The notes beneath the pieces are model-generated. The model worked only from the letters and a program-made list of their open reading frames with translations, was not told the DNA's origin and searched no databases. Below are positions 16,228 through 25,150 of a stretch of DNA of 44,736 nt, piece after piece. Within the stretch, counting starts at the first letter, position 1. The number at the start of each line of letters is the position of its first letter. The DNA comes from an uncultured Acidobacteriota bacterium (lineage in GTDB: Bacteria > Acidobacteriota > CAIWXX01): assembly GCA_903916735.1 (NCBI GenBank), contig CAIWXX010000025.1:1-44736 (forward strand), read 5' to 3'. Position numbers and translations under genes: made by a program.

Positions 16228-17601
16228 TCAGTCATTCGGGAGCTCTTCGGAACCGCGCGATCGCTCATTTGAGCCCGACGCACTTTTTCGAGTCAGGGAA
16301 ATTGTTATCCGGGTAGTATGTCCGGCGACGATCGTCACCTTTTTCATCGCCGTTCGATAACCGGTTGCGGTTGCCTGCAGCTGATAACGGCCCGGCAGCA
16401 GGTTGCGGATTGAAAAGGCCCCTTTGGTCGATGAGCTCACAGGCGCGTATCCTGTTCCGATCAACTCGATCCTGATACCGGCATCCTTGGGTGAATCGAT
16501 TCGATCCGCAATCCCGGCGATGGAACCAAGAGCTGTCTGGAGGCCGGCCAGCTGGGCTGTGGCCACGGTGACAGTGGCGGTCATTTTTCGCAATTGAGAT
16601 GTCACAATATTGGAAACGGTATCACACGTCCTGTGATAGCACGTATAGTGATCCCAGTCGTAATCGATGGCAAGGACAGCCGGGTAGCCGTGCTCATGAA
16701 ACGTCACATGATCGCTTCCCCAACCATCCTCCGGATAGCGGTAGACTGAAAGATCGGTGTACATTCGAGCGGCGGAAGTCAGTCGATCCATGAGCGCCAC
16801 GGAGCCTGGATCTTTCGGAAAACCCTCGACCCAGAGCTGGGGTGTTCCGGCTTCATCGTAACCAATCATGTCCATATTCAAGACGCCGCGTAGATCCCAC
16901 TTCTCCTGATCCGCTCTTTGTGCAATGTGTTCAGCGCCCCAATCGCCGACTTCTTCGGCCGTAAGGCATATGAAATAGATCGTCGACTGGGTTTGAAGAG
17001 GAGCGAGAAGTCGAGCGGCTTCGACAACACCCACCGAACCGCTGCCATTATCCTCGGCTCCCGGGGCCTCCGTCTCAAAACGGTTGGAAGTTGAATCCAA
17101 ATGTCCACAAATGATGTAAATACGGCCGGGATATTGTGATCCTCGCTTGATGCCGACGACATTGCGGAGGGACGATCCGCCTTCGCTGAATGTGTCGAAA
17201 TAGGCATCATCAAGGCCGACGCCGACGAAACGGCTGAGAACGTATTGCGTCGCCGTCTTCATGCCGGCGCTGCTGAAGTAACGGGTCGGGATGACAGTTG
17301 AGATAGCGTTGAGGTCCGAGATCATGCCGTTGCTGTTAACGGCATTGGCCAGGCTTTGCAGCAATTGGCTGCGCGGAAGATCGTTCCTGAGAGCCGGATT
17401 CAAGTGGTGCGCGGATGCCCGGAAGTCCCGCGATGATTCCGAGTCGCTCGGCACCGACGGCGGGCGGAATCTCAAACCGCGCCCCCGAGTGCGAATGAGA
17501 GGAATTCCATCCCATTCATCGTGAGCTTGGAAAACTGGAGTCGCGAGCAGTGCGATCAGAAGTAAAGTCAGAGACCATGCCACGCGATGACTCTTTTTCA
17601 T
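16228..17601 (-). CDS. Secreted M28 zinc peptidase with C-terminal carboxypeptidase-regulatory-like domain
   Basis: A protein of 457 residues with a signal peptide at 1-26 (KKSHRVAWSLTLLLIALLAT). The M28 domain spans about 90-355, with all ligands visible: H167 in GHLDS, D184 in GAEDNGSG, catalytic pair E216/E217 in LTAEEVGDWG, D244 in LNMDMIG and H323 in CYHRTCDT. Family members are aminopeptidases or dipeptidases with two zinc ions. Residues about 370-440 form a carboxypeptidase-D regulatory-like beta domain (GTGYAPVSSSTKGAFSIRNL, LPGRYQLQATATGYRT), common on secreted proteins of Acidobacteria and Bacteroidetes. It acts outside the cytoplasm, probably in peptide scavenging. PrsW follows directly. 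Confidence 0.93.
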   Translation of the reverse strand: MKKSHRVAWSLTLLLIALLATPVFQAHDEWDGIPLIRTRGRGLRFRPPSVPSDSESSRDFRASAHHLNPALRNDLPRSQLLQSLANAVNSNGMISDLNAISTVIPTRYFSSAGMKTATQYVLSRFVGVGLDDAYFDTFSEGGSSLRNVVGIKRGSQYPGRIYIICGHLDSTSNRFETEAPGAEDNGSGSVGVVEAARLLAPLQTQSTIYFICLTAEEVGDWGAEHIAQRADQEKWDLRGVLNMDMIGYDEAGTPQLWVEGFPKDPGSVALMDRLTSAARMYTDLSVYRYPEDGWGSDHVTFHEHGYPAVLAIDYDWDHYTCYHRTCDTVSNIVTSQLRKMTATVTVATAQLAGLQTALGSIAGIADRIDSPKDAGIRIELIGTGYAPVSSSTKGAFSIRNLLPGRYQLQATATGYRTAMKKVTIVAGHTTRITISLTRKSASGSNERSRGSEELPND

Positions 17602-18045
17602 GATTACAAAACCCTCGTGACATGTTCATCGGAGTGCATGCTGGAATTGTGCATATCCAATTTCCTTATTCTATCGCACGAAGATGATAAGTATACTCTC
17701 ATCCAATACCATCTGGGCGGCAAGGCACCGGTGAGTCGCCCTCTGTGACATCTGGTGAAAAGACCATGAACGATTCAGTGAATGTCATCAGCGATGATCC
17801 GGTCGATGATACCTCAACGCCTGTCTATCGCAACGGCTTCACCCGATCAATTTGGCGATCCCGAAAGCGGCTGTTGCATCGAATTTTCTTCTTCCGACAA
17901 CAGTCACTGATAGCCGGGGCTCGATTCCCCGAGGGCCACCAGCATCCCATTTCCCGTTCCCGCTAATATGGCAAATCATCTTCACTACCAGCACGGCGCA
18001 AAAAAGATTGGCCGAAAGCATCAGAGAGGTGAACTCCCATTGCCG
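17602..18045. other. Non-coding region with a tRNA-3'-end-like sequence
   Basis: About 440 bp without a convincing gene. On the plus strand, 17915-17941 reads CGGGG-CTCGATT-CCCCG followed by AGGGCCACCA. That is a five-base stem with a seven-base T-loop-like loop, then a CCA end, as in tRNA or tmRNA. One base is missing between the T-stem and the acceptor for a canonical fold, the T-loop starts with C, and no D-arm or anticodon arm lies upstream. A GCCCTC at about 17734 could pair with GAGGGC but is 200 bp away. It is probably a degenerate RNA gene end or an old attachment site. Confidence 0.4.
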
Positions 18046-18498
18046 TTACATTTCCTTGAGTATTTTTCGCAATGTGCATTCAATCGAGTCAACATGAGCG
18101 CCTCTCCAATAGATTTTGCTACAGCTGGGGCACATCTTAAGCTCATGGCATGATGAAGAGACATGCAGAGGAATTCGGCCGAAAGCATCGGCTGAGGAAA
18201 TTGGCGCCAGCACCACATTGCAATCACCACATCGCGTCAGAATATCGCCTTGATGCAGGGTAAAAGAGGTGAAAATATCGCGAAGCTGGTCCCGGCAATG
18301 ATCCGATCCGACGACATAAGCCGGTCCCGATGCCTTGGCGGCAAGCTTTTTATCGCGCGTGAGAATGATGCGCTTCTCGTCGGCAGCGTGTCTTAGAAAT
18401 GCTTCGTCCTGCCGATCTCGCTCATAGGCACAATCAACGCCGGCGAAGCGGAGCCACCGGGCGAGGCGGCCGAGCATCGCATCTGCGAGAAATTTCAT
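18046..18498 (-). CDS. Mut7-C RNase-domain (PIN-like) protein
   Basis: A protein of 150 residues. It begins MKFLADAMLGRLARWLRFAG, the hallmark of the Mut7-C domain (first acidic residue D6), then RIILTRDKKLA with further acidic positions. The C-terminal half is a zinc ribbon with CGDC (90-93) and CPSC (123-126). Mut7-C domains are PIN-like nucleases named after the C-terminus of the nematode MUT-7 protein; the bacterial role is not established. The ATG at 18498 has no clear ribosome site. It is the last minus-strand gene downstream of the DMT transporter, after 259 bp that contain only a GACGGCC/GGCCGTC dyad near 18518-18551. Confidence 0.88.
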   Translation of the reverse strand: MKFLADAMLGRLARWLRFAGVDCAYERDRQDEAFLRHAADEKRIILTRDKKLAAKASGPAYVVGSDHCRDQLRDIFTSFTLHQGDILTRCGDCNVVLAPISSADAFGRIPLHVSSSCHELKMCPSCSKIYWRGAHVDSIECTLRKILKEM

Positions 18499-18757
18499 AA
18501 AGGTAGTTTACCAGGAGACGGCCGGTTTTTTCAGATCACGCGGGCCGTCAAAGATCGGAACCACCACGAATCACAGGTTCCGTCATGACATCTCTGTGCG
18601 CATCTGCATGTATCTGAGGCTCACCGCGATCGGCGAGTCGGGTTTCTTTATCTCCGTCACATTCGCGATGAATTCCATCCATGACGACGTGTGCGGCTAT
18701 CAACAACATTCAAGCCCTCGGACAATTGATAATTTCACATTTTCACGAGGCACCACA

Positions 18758-19654
18758 CTAGCCTCGTTCAACGACGAAAACCCCTGTGAGAATAAGGGCG
18801 CCACCATAAATGATTTTCGCTGTCAGGGGTTCCTGTCCCAGTGCAATAGAAATCAGGATGGCGACCACTGGTTGAAAATAAGAAAGTGCTGCAATCTTTG
18901 CCGCGCCAATATCTCTTAATCCGCGATAAAAGATCAGATAAGCGGTCGCGGAAGCAAAAAGACCCATGTAGGTAACGGCAAGAATACTTCTGTAAGTGAC
19001 GATGCCGGGGTTGGGAGATCGCAGAAAGAAAACAGCGGGGAGCAGCATCAGTGTCCCGAAGAGGTGGCAATAGGCCGTCGTGCGGAGGATTCCATAGCGA
19101 ACAATTGTTTCCTTGCTTGTGATTGTATAGATGGAGAAACAGAGAACTCCGCACAATGTGAGGAGATCTCCTGCCAGGCGCGAGCGGTCAATCGAGAAGT
19201 CAGCACTCAAGGTGAGTGCGATGACGCCGATGAATGAGATCAGAACTCCGGTGATTTTTCTGACTCCGATGTGCTCATCGAGAAAAACAGCCGCAAGAAG
19301 GAGAACCCATATCGGACCAGTTGCGATGACAAGAGACGAGTGTGACGGAACAGTGCGATGGAGCCCGTGCACGAAGAGAACCTGATTCAGACCGACGCCC
19401 GTGAGCCCGAGGAAAGCCATCTGGGCCATCGAACGCCTATCAGGCAGAGGATCCTGTCTCGGCTGCAATTTGAGAATCAGAAAAAGAAATGTGGTCGCCA
19501 GAATGACGCGACATGCGGCCAATGTAAAAGGATCCAGCTCGGTGAGGGCAATCTTTGCGACCGTATAATTGGCGCCCCAGATCAAGACCATTAACGCAAG
19601 AGACAGACGGAGTTCCAATTCGACCCTGTGATCCTCAGGTTCAGACACGCTCAT
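18758..19654 (-). CDS. EamA/DMT-family transporter
   Basis: An integral membrane protein of 298 residues with about ten hydrophobic helices arranged as two EamA halves: LIWGANYTVAKIALTELDPF at the start of the first half, and LTLCGVLCFSIYTITSKETI at the start of the second, with the usual YLIFYRGLRDIGAAKIA near the end. The drug/metabolite transporter superfamily exports amino acids or other metabolites; substrate cannot be predicted. It begins 34 bp after truB and may be read through from the large operon. The first ATG has GGGAG only 2 nt upstream; a GTG two codons later is better spaced. Confidence 0.9.
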   Translation of the reverse strand: MSVSEPEDHRVELELRLSLALMVLIWGANYTVAKIALTELDPFTLAACRVILATTFLFLILKLQPRQDPLPDRRSMAQMAFLGLTGVGLNQVLFVHGLHRTVPSHSSLVIATGPIWVLLLAAVFLDEHIGVRKITGVLISFIGVIALTLSADFSIDRSRLAGDLLTLCGVLCFSIYTITSKETIVRYGILRTTAYCHLFGTLMLLPAVFFLRSPNPGIVTYRSILAVTYMGLFASATAYLIFYRGLRDIGAAKIAALSYFQPVVAILISIALGQEPLTAKIIYGGALILTGVFVVERG

Positions 19655-19688
19655 TTCTCCCGCTCATCGATCGCGCCCGCCACCGAGG

Positions 19689-20627
19689 CTAAGGGCGAAT
19701 TAGCACCACGGCCGGATGAATCGTGATAATGATTGAATGTCGATCAACCATTTCGCCGATGGCTATGAGGAGGGCGCCGGAAGGATCCATCAGCTTCAAA
19801 TACTTGCTGGTCGGAACAGAATTCAACTTGCGAAGAATATCTTTGCCGAAGGTGATCTCCCTGACATCGGCACTCGTCAGCGTGATCGAATCGAAAGATG
19901 AAAGGAGCCCGGACATCGGCAGAAGAAATGGGGCCTCTTTTCCATCATCGCGTGCGGCACGAAGCTGGTCCAGCGTCACCGCACGATCGATCGAGAATTC
20001 GCCGACCTGAAGCCGTCGAAGCGAGTCGAGATGAGCGCCACAGCCGAGTTTCATGCCGAGCTCATGAGCGACTGACCGGACGTAAGTGCCGGTTGAACAG
20101 TCGACGAAAAATTCGACAAGCCCATTATCAAATCGCTCAATGTCTAAAGCATAAATGTCAACGAGCTTCGGTTCGGTGATCACGATCTCGCCCTGACGGG
20201 CCAGTTCGTAAAGCTTCTTTCCCCCGACCTTGCGCGCGCTGTACGGCGGGATTGTGAGCCGAATCCGACCGACATAAGAACGCGCCTGTCGTCTGATCTC
20301 CTCAAGCGAAGGAAAGGAAGAGGCTTCATCTGACACCCGTTTGCCGGCCCGGTCATAGGTGTCGGTGGAATACCCGAGTCGCATGGCGCCGCGATAGCTC
20401 TTTCTCTCCATCAGGAAGAATCGAGTCAACCGGGTTGCCTGCCCGATCGCCATCGGAAGCAGTCCGCCGGCAATCGGGTCGAGTGTGCCGAGGTGGCCAA
20501 TTCTCTTTTCGCCGAGGATCCTCCTGCAGGCGGCGACGACGTCGTGGGATGTTGGACCGGGATCTTTGTCGATGAGTAGAACCCCGTCAAGCCCTCGAGT
20601 TCTATAGGCGGCGCGCCCGTGGCTCAT
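19689..20627 (-). CDS. truB: tRNA pseudouridine-55 synthase TruB
   Basis: TruB makes pseudouridine 55 in the T-loop of tRNAs and also helps tRNA fold. The protein carries GVLLIDKDPGPTSHDVV and the catalytic loop GHLGTLDPIAGGLLP with the nucleophile D50. It also has the Y-containing motif RLTIPPYSARKVGGKKLYE and CSTGTYVRSVAHELG. It is 312 residues with a normal C-terminal PUA-like part. Its ATG overlaps the nrnA stop as ATGA, so the two are coupled. Confidence 0.97.
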   Translation of the reverse strand: MSHGRAAYRTRGLDGVLLIDKDPGPTSHDVVAACRRILGEKRIGHLGTLDPIAGGLLPMAIGQATRLTRFFLMERKSYRGAMRLGYSTDTYDRAGKRVSDEASSFPSLEEIRRQARSYVGRIRLTIPPYSARKVGGKKLYELARQGEIVITEPKLVDIYALDIERFDNGLVEFFVDCSTGTYVRSVAHELGMKLGCGAHLDSLRRLQVGEFSIDRAVTLDQLRAARDDGKEAPFLLPMSGLLSSFDSITLTSADVREITFGKDILRKLNSVPTSKYLKLMDPSGALLIAIGEMVDRHSIIITIHPAVVLIRP

Positions 20628-21610
20628 CCTCGTCCCGCTCCAGTCGCCGTCGGTTGAACCAATGTCTTTTGTTTAATCACGGCGATCAGCCTTTCCTGGA
20701 CCTCCGCATAATCTCCATCAATGCTGAAGCCTGATGCTTGCGGATGTCCGCCTCCGCCGAACTCGGCGGCGACCTCTGCTACATCCAGGCGCCCTCGAGA
20801 TCGAAGCCCCACGCGATAATACCGCGGCCCGACCTCTTTGTAGAAAACCGCGACATCGACACCATCAATCGATCGCGGATAGTTGATGATGCCTTCGGTG
20901 TCTCCGTCGGCGATTTCGATATCTTCCAGGTCTTTGAGAAACATCGCGATGGTCGCTGTCCGCAGCTCAGAATTCACCTGCAAACGAGCCAGACAACGGC
21001 CGAGCAAAAGAATCTGGCCAGGACGGTTGTGGTCCTGCAACGCATCGGCAACGAAGGCCGGATTCGCGCCCGCTCGCGTCAATTCGGCACAGATCTCAAA
21101 CGCGCGGGCACTCGAATTGCTGAAGTGAAAGAAGCCTGTGTCCGTCGCAATCGAAACATACAAGTGAGTGGCAATATCGGCCGTCAAACGGACACCGAGC
21201 CTGAGAGCCAGATCATAGATCATCTCGCCGACCGCACAGGCATCCGTTTCAACCCAGTTCAGGCAGCCGAACATCTTGTTCTTGGAATGATGATCAATAT
21301 TGATGACGGACTGCCCTTTGAGACAGGGGTAACCGCATCGTTCGAGTTCGGTGCACTCGATCACGAAGACAGCATCACATGATGCGTCATCGAGACTCTT
21401 CCCAATCTGAATGCGCTCGACACCCGAGAGCCGGTGATAGGCCGATGGAGAAGGATCATGATTGAAAACAACCGCTTCCTTACCGAGCTGCTCCAGGATG
21501 AAGACCAGCGCCATTTCCGATCCAATGGAGTCGCCATCGGGTTTGAGATGGGACGTCAGCAAGAACCTTCGCCCGGAGCGTATTCTTAGTATGATCTCAT
21601 CCATGACCAC
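20624..21610 (-). CDS. nrnA: DHH/DHHA1 phosphoesterase, NrnA type
   Basis: NrnA-type enzymes degrade short RNA oligomers and dephosphorylate pAp. The DHH domain shows HLKPDGDSIGSEMAL (D25, D27), the DHH triad at 106-108 in VINIDHHSKN, and a later D. The DHHA1 domain ends with GGGGHPQASGF, the substrate loop. It is 328 residues. The start is GTG at 21610 with GGGAGG 6-7 nt upstream, 2 bp after rbfA; an ATG two codons later is an alternative. The rbfA-nrnA-truB order is widespread in bacteria. Confidence 0.95.
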   Translation of the reverse strand: MVMDEIILRIRSGRRFLLTSHLKPDGDSIGSEMALVFILEQLGKEAVVFNHDPSPSAYHRLSGVERIQIGKSLDDASCDAVFVIECTELERCGYPCLKGQSVINIDHHSKNKMFGCLNWVETDACAVGEMIYDLALRLGVRLTADIATHLYVSIATDTGFFHFSNSSARAFEICAELTRAGANPAFVADALQDHNRPGQILLLGRCLARLQVNSELRTATIAMFLKDLEDIEIADGDTEGIINYPRSIDGVDVAVFYKEVGPRYYRVGLRSRGRLDVAEVAAEFGGGGHPQASGFSIDGDYAEVQERLIAVIKQKTLVQPTATGAGRG

Positions 21611-21612
21611 GG

Positions 21613-21963
21613 CTATTCCTCCCTGTCGTGCGGGTGCAGAAGCTGTTCGATGCGAATGGCTTTTTCGGCGGTCTCATCGAGAACGAAATGAAGTTCGGGC
21701 GCGTAGCGCAGCCGGAGGCTATGAGCGATCTCCGTCCTGAGAAAACCGGCGGCATGCTGCAACGCTGCAATCGACTCCTTCCGCGCCTTCTCATCGCCGA
21801 GAACACCGACGAAAATGCGCCCCGATCTCAGATCGGAACTCATTCGCACCTCGGTGACCGTGGCGAACCCAATCCGTGGATCGTGCATTTCTCTCTGGAG
21901 CAGCCGCATCAACTCCTGCTGGATCAAATCACCGACCCTTTTCGATCTCCCGATATGTGTCAC
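21613..21963 (-). CDS. rbfA: Ribosome-binding factor A
   Basis: RbfA is a KH-like cold-shock factor that helps mature the 16S rRNA 5' end on the 30S subunit. The 116-residue protein has RSKRVGDLIQQELMRLLQRE, DPRIGFATVTEVRMSSDL and the C-terminal LRLRYAPELHFVLDETAEKA, all typical. The start is GTG at 21963 with GGGAGG 4 nt upstream. The 353-bp spacer from ylxP contains a two-hairpin repeat, which may set transcript stability for the downstream half of the operon. Confidence 0.96.
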   Translation of the reverse strand: MTHIGRSKRVGDLIQQELMRLLQREMHDPRIGFATVTEVRMSSDLRSGRIFVGVLGDEKARKESIAALQHAAGFLRTEIAHSLRLRYAPELHFVLDETAEKAIRIEQLLHPHDREE

Positions 21964-22125
21964 TCAACCTCCCGATAGTAAAGCCTTCCATTTTCGCATA
22001 ATTCCATCGAAACGCAAATGAAAACGAATGGCACGCTCGCAGCGAATGCTTAGTACTCATCCGCGTAACTATGACCGCACATAGCCGTTTGGACATTTCG
22101 TATTTGATTCCTCCGCTCGCAGTCG

Positions 22126-22186
22126 CGGGCTTTATAGCCCGTGCTTTCGCCTGCGTTTCTGCTGGAAGCGCAGGCTGAAGCCTGCG
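22126..22186. repeat. Two-hairpin REP-like element between ylxP and rbfA
   Basis: Hairpin one is CGGGCT-TTAT-AGCCCG (22126-22141). Hairpin two is CGCAGGCT-GA-AGCCTGCG (22169-22186), with an 8-bp perfect stem. CCTGCG at 22150-22155 can pair instead with CGCAGG at 22169-22174, giving an alternative fold. The sequence matches the GCAGGCTTCAGCCTGC-type dispersed repeat I know from many GC-rich genomes. The whole 353-bp spacer (21964-22316) has no gene that I can support. Confidence 0.75.
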
Positions 22187-22316
22187 GCTACGGCCTCGAA
22201 ATGCTATCCGGCCTTTTTTCGCACCCATTACTCTTGACTCCACCTGACAGTCATAATACGTGGCCGAATTTGTGAACCGGAGTACTTAGAAGTCGATAGA
22301 TAGCCGATCCGATGTC

Positions 22317-22601
22317 TCAGCCGATAAAATCCAGAACGCAATTGAAAACATTATCCGGGCCCGCAATTTGCTCGACATCATCCATCACCCGATTGAACAT
22401 CTGTTCAAGCAGATGACGGCTTGAGCTGACCGATACGACTTCGATGAGCGCCCTCTGCCAGAGATCCTGAAACTCCGTTTCAGCAACGGCGATATTGTAT
22501 CGTTTTCGAAGCCGATCGCGGAGACTCCGGATGATTTGGCGTTTGTCCTTCAGTGATCCGGATTCGGGCAACCGGATTTCAAAAACCAAGTGCGCAATCA
22601 T
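22317..22601 (-). CDS. ylxP: DUF503 protein YlxP
   Basis: A 94-residue protein of the DUF503/YlxP family, which is regularly found between infB and rbfA, as here, and has been proposed to help ribosome assembly; the biochemical role is not settled. The signature is the N-terminal LVFEIRLPESGSLKDKRQII with RSLRDRLRKRYNIAVAE, then WQRALIEVVSVSSSRHLLEQ. It starts 60 bp after the infB stop. Confidence 0.93.
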   Translation of the reverse strand: MIAHLVFEIRLPESGSLKDKRQIIRSLRDRLRKRYNIAVAETEFQDLWQRALIEVVSVSSSRHLLEQMFNRVMDDVEQIAGPDNVFNCVLDFIG

Positions 22602-22661
22602 GCCTGCTGAGGGATCGTTACGATGAGACTCTCCTCAATCAATGCCAATCGATAATAAATC

Positions 22662-25055
22662 CTAACGCGATTCAGAGAGTTCCTGCTTCATGCGTTCCCT
22701 GGCGAAAGCTTCGATATGATCCCCCACCTTGACATCTCCGTATCGCTCGATGCCGATTCCGCATTCGAGTCCGGATTTGACTTCAGAGGCATCATCCTTG
22801 AATCGTTTGAGCGATGCGATTTTCCCCTCAAAGATGACAACGTTATCCCGGATGAGGCGGCATTCAGCGGATCGAGTGATCTTGCCTTCCGTCACGAAGC
22901 AGCCGGCGACAGTTCCAAACTTCGGCACTTTGAAGGTGTTTCGTACCTGGGCTGTTCCGAGGTAATTCTCCTTATAGGTCGGTTCCAGCAGTCCAACCAT
23001 CGCGTTCCGGATCTCATCCGTAATGTTATAGATGATCGTGTGCAGGCGGATGTCGACCTCTTCCGTTCGAGCGAGTTCGGTAGCTTTTCGTTCAGGCCGA
23101 ACGTTGAACCCTATGATGATCGCGTTGCTGGCCGATGCCAGCAGGACGTCGGTTTCAGTGATTGCACCAGCGCCGCTGTGAATGATCCGCAGCCGGACTT
23201 TGTCGGTGCTGAGTTTGTTCAATGTGGCAGCGAGGACTTCAACGGAGCCCTGGACGTCGGCTTTGAGAATGATCGGGAGCTCCTTGATGGCGCCGTCCTT
23301 GATCTGCTGGAACAGATGATCGAGGGTCAGGCGCGTCGGCTTCGTCATCCGGATTTCCCTTAATTTCATCTGCCGGAAATTGCCGATCTGCTTGGCATTG
23401 GCGATCTCGTCGACGGCCTGAAGATGATCTCCCGGCTGTGGGACATCGATGATTCCCAGAACTTCGACCGGTGTTGATGGGCCGGCTTTCTTCACGCGTT
23501 CGCCGACATCATTGATCATGGCGCGAACCTTGCCGAAGGTTGCACCCACGAGGACGTTATCACCAACATGAAGAGTTCCGCCTTGCACGAGCACCGTGGC
23601 AACAGGGCCTCGCCCTTTGTCGAGGCGTGCTTCGAGGACCGTTCCCGTCGCTGCTCGTTCCGGATCCGACTTCAACTCGGCCATGTCCGTGACGAGGAGA
23701 ATCATTTCGAGTAATGAATCGAGATTTAGTTGCTTTTTCGCGGAAACCTCGACCATGACCGTCTGCCCGCCCCAGTCTTCGGCGACGAGATCCTGGTCGG
23801 CGAGTTCGCGCCTGACTCGCTGTGCATCGGTTCCCGGCTTGTCGATTTTGTTGATGGCAACGATGATCGGAACGGCGGCGGCCTTGGCGTGATGGATCGC
23901 CTCAACCGTCTGAGGCATGACGCCGTCGTCTGCCGCGACCACGAGCACGACGATATCGGTGACCTTCGCGCCGCGAGCCCGCATCTTGGTGAAGGCTTCA
24001 TGGCCGGGAGTGTCAAGAAAGATGATGCTCCGCCCCTTCACCGTCACATGGTACGCTCCGATGCGTTGGGTGATGCCGCCTGCTTCCATTCCAGCGACAT
24101 TCGTGGAACGAATGGCATCCAGAAGCGATGTCTTTCCGTGATCGACATGCCCCATGATTGTGACGACAGGCGAACGGCCTTTGAGCTTGGTGACATCGAA
24201 CGTCTGTTCAGCTTCAATCTGGACCGCTTTTTCGAATGGAATGATTTCTACTTCCAGATTCAATTGCGGCGAAACAAGCTCGATCATATGCATATCAAGG
24301 CTGTGATTGATGGATACAAAGACACCGCGATCCAGAAGAGCCTTGATAATGTCCTTGGCTTTCACATCAACGCGCTCGGCGAACTCCTTCACAGTCACGC
24401 CTTCGGTGACGCTGACGTTGCGTGGAGGCAGCTTTTCGGCAGGAGGCTTCGGCTCGGGCGGCTTGACCTCGGGAGCACGCTTTCTTGCTGGAGGGCCGTA
24501 TTTTTTGTTTGCGGCATGATGCGGCTGTCCACCATGAGGCCGGTAATAGGGACGCGGAGGAAACGCCGGCGGATGCGTGACATGCGGCATCGTCGGGCGT
24601 GCCGCCTGCGGTTGAGGCTGAGTTGGTTTCGGCTCGACTTTCACCGGTGCCGCTGGAAGAACCTCTTGGCGCGGCGGATGGGCGGCAGGCGCTGATCCAG
24701 AAACCGAACCCGGGCGAATGGGCGTGGTTGGTTGAGCGACGGGTGTTGTGGGGACGGCTTGTGGAGGTGATAGAGTCGGCGGCGACGAAGGCGCCTTCGC
24801 TGCAGGAGCAGTTGCCGCTGCATGGGCGGCCTTTGCCGCGGCCTTGCGGATTTTTTCCTTCTCCTCGACAGCGGCCTTGGCTTGCTCGGCGAGCTTGCCG
24901 AAATGCTTCCGCACGAGCTGTGCATCGGCGATGTCTACAGAAGAGGAGTGGCTCTTGAAGGTAATCTGCTTGGACTGCAGGAACTCCATGACGTCCTTGT
25001 TCGTAATGTGAAGCTCCTTGGAAAGTTCATAAATCCTCGGTCCAGACAAAACCAC
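22662..25055 (-). CDS. infB: Translation initiation factor IF-2
   Basis: IF-2 is the GTPase that positions fMet-tRNA on the 30S subunit and promotes subunit joining. The 797-residue protein has an N-terminal IF2_N domain ([20 protein letters not shown]), an Ala/Pro-rich linker at about 80-215, a second IF2_N ([20 protein letters not shown]), and the G domain with [12 protein letters not shown] (K308), [14 protein letters not shown] and SAKKQ, then domains II, III and the tRNA-binding C2. The GTG at 25055 is only 3 nt from GGAGG; a TTG two codons later (25049) has better spacing and could be the real start. No ylxR gene lies between nusA and infB. Confidence 0.97.
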   Translation of the reverse strand: MVLSGPRIYELSKELHITNKDVMEFLQSKQITFKSHSSSVDIADAQLVRKHFGKLAEQAKAAVEEKEKIRKAAAKAAHAAATAPAAKAPSSPPTLSPPQAVPTTPVAQPTTPIRPGSVSGSAPAAHPPRQEVLPAAPVKVEPKPTQPQPQAARPTMPHVTHPPAFPPRPYYRPHGGQPHHAANKKYGPPARKRAPEVKPPEPKPPAEKLPPRNVSVTEGVTVKEFAERVDVKAKDIIKALLDRGVFVSINHSLDMHMIELVSPQLNLEVEIIPFEKAVQIEAEQTFDVTKLKGRSPVVTIMGHVDHGKTSLLDAIRSTNVAGMEAGGITQRIGAYHVTVKGRSIIFLDTPGHEAFTKMRARGAKVTDIVVLVVAADDGVMPQTVEAIHHAKAAAVPIIVAINKIDKPGTDAQRVRRELADQDLVAEDWGGQTVMVEVSAKKQLNLDSLLEMILLVTDMAELKSDPERAATGTVLEARLDKGRGPVATVLVQGGTLHVGDNVLVGATFGKVRAMINDVGERVKKAGPSTPVEVLGIIDVPQPGDHLQAVDEIANAKQIGNFRQMKLREIRMTKPTRLTLDHLFQQIKDGAIKELPIILKADVQGSVEVLAATLNKLSTDKVRLRIIHSGAGAITETDVLLASASNAIIIGFNVRPERKATELARTEEVDIRLHTIIYNITDEIRNAMVGLLEPTYKENYLGTAQVRNTFKVPKFGTVAGCFVTEGKITRSAECRLIRDNVVIFEGKIASLKRFKDDASEVKSGLECGIGIERYGDVKVGDHIEAFARERMKQELSESR

Positions 25056-25077
25056 ACTCCTCCTGGTTGCGTATTAG

Positions 25078-25097
25078 GCCGCCGGCAAACCGGCGGC
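25078..25097 (-). promoter_or_regulatory. Strong hairpin in the nusA-infB spacer
   Basis: In the mRNA sense this reads GCCGCCGG-TTTG-CCGGCGGC, an 8-bp perfect stem with a 4-base loop, 22 nt before the infB start. There is no T-tract, so it is not an intrinsic terminator. It could stabilise or process the transcript or shield the infB ribosome site. It also looks like a REP-type half element. Confidence 0.6.
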
Positions 25098-25150
25098 AGG
25101 CAGACTCGCTACCATTAACCTGCCTTGACACATAAAAATTCTTTCTCTTT

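Noticed and set aside
14187-22077. The 14-mer GCGTAACTATGACC near 14187 and 22064, resembling a conserved 23S rRNA string
   Set aside because: Shared 14-mers are expected by chance in 45 kb, the flanks do not match, and no rRNA sequence surrounds either copy.
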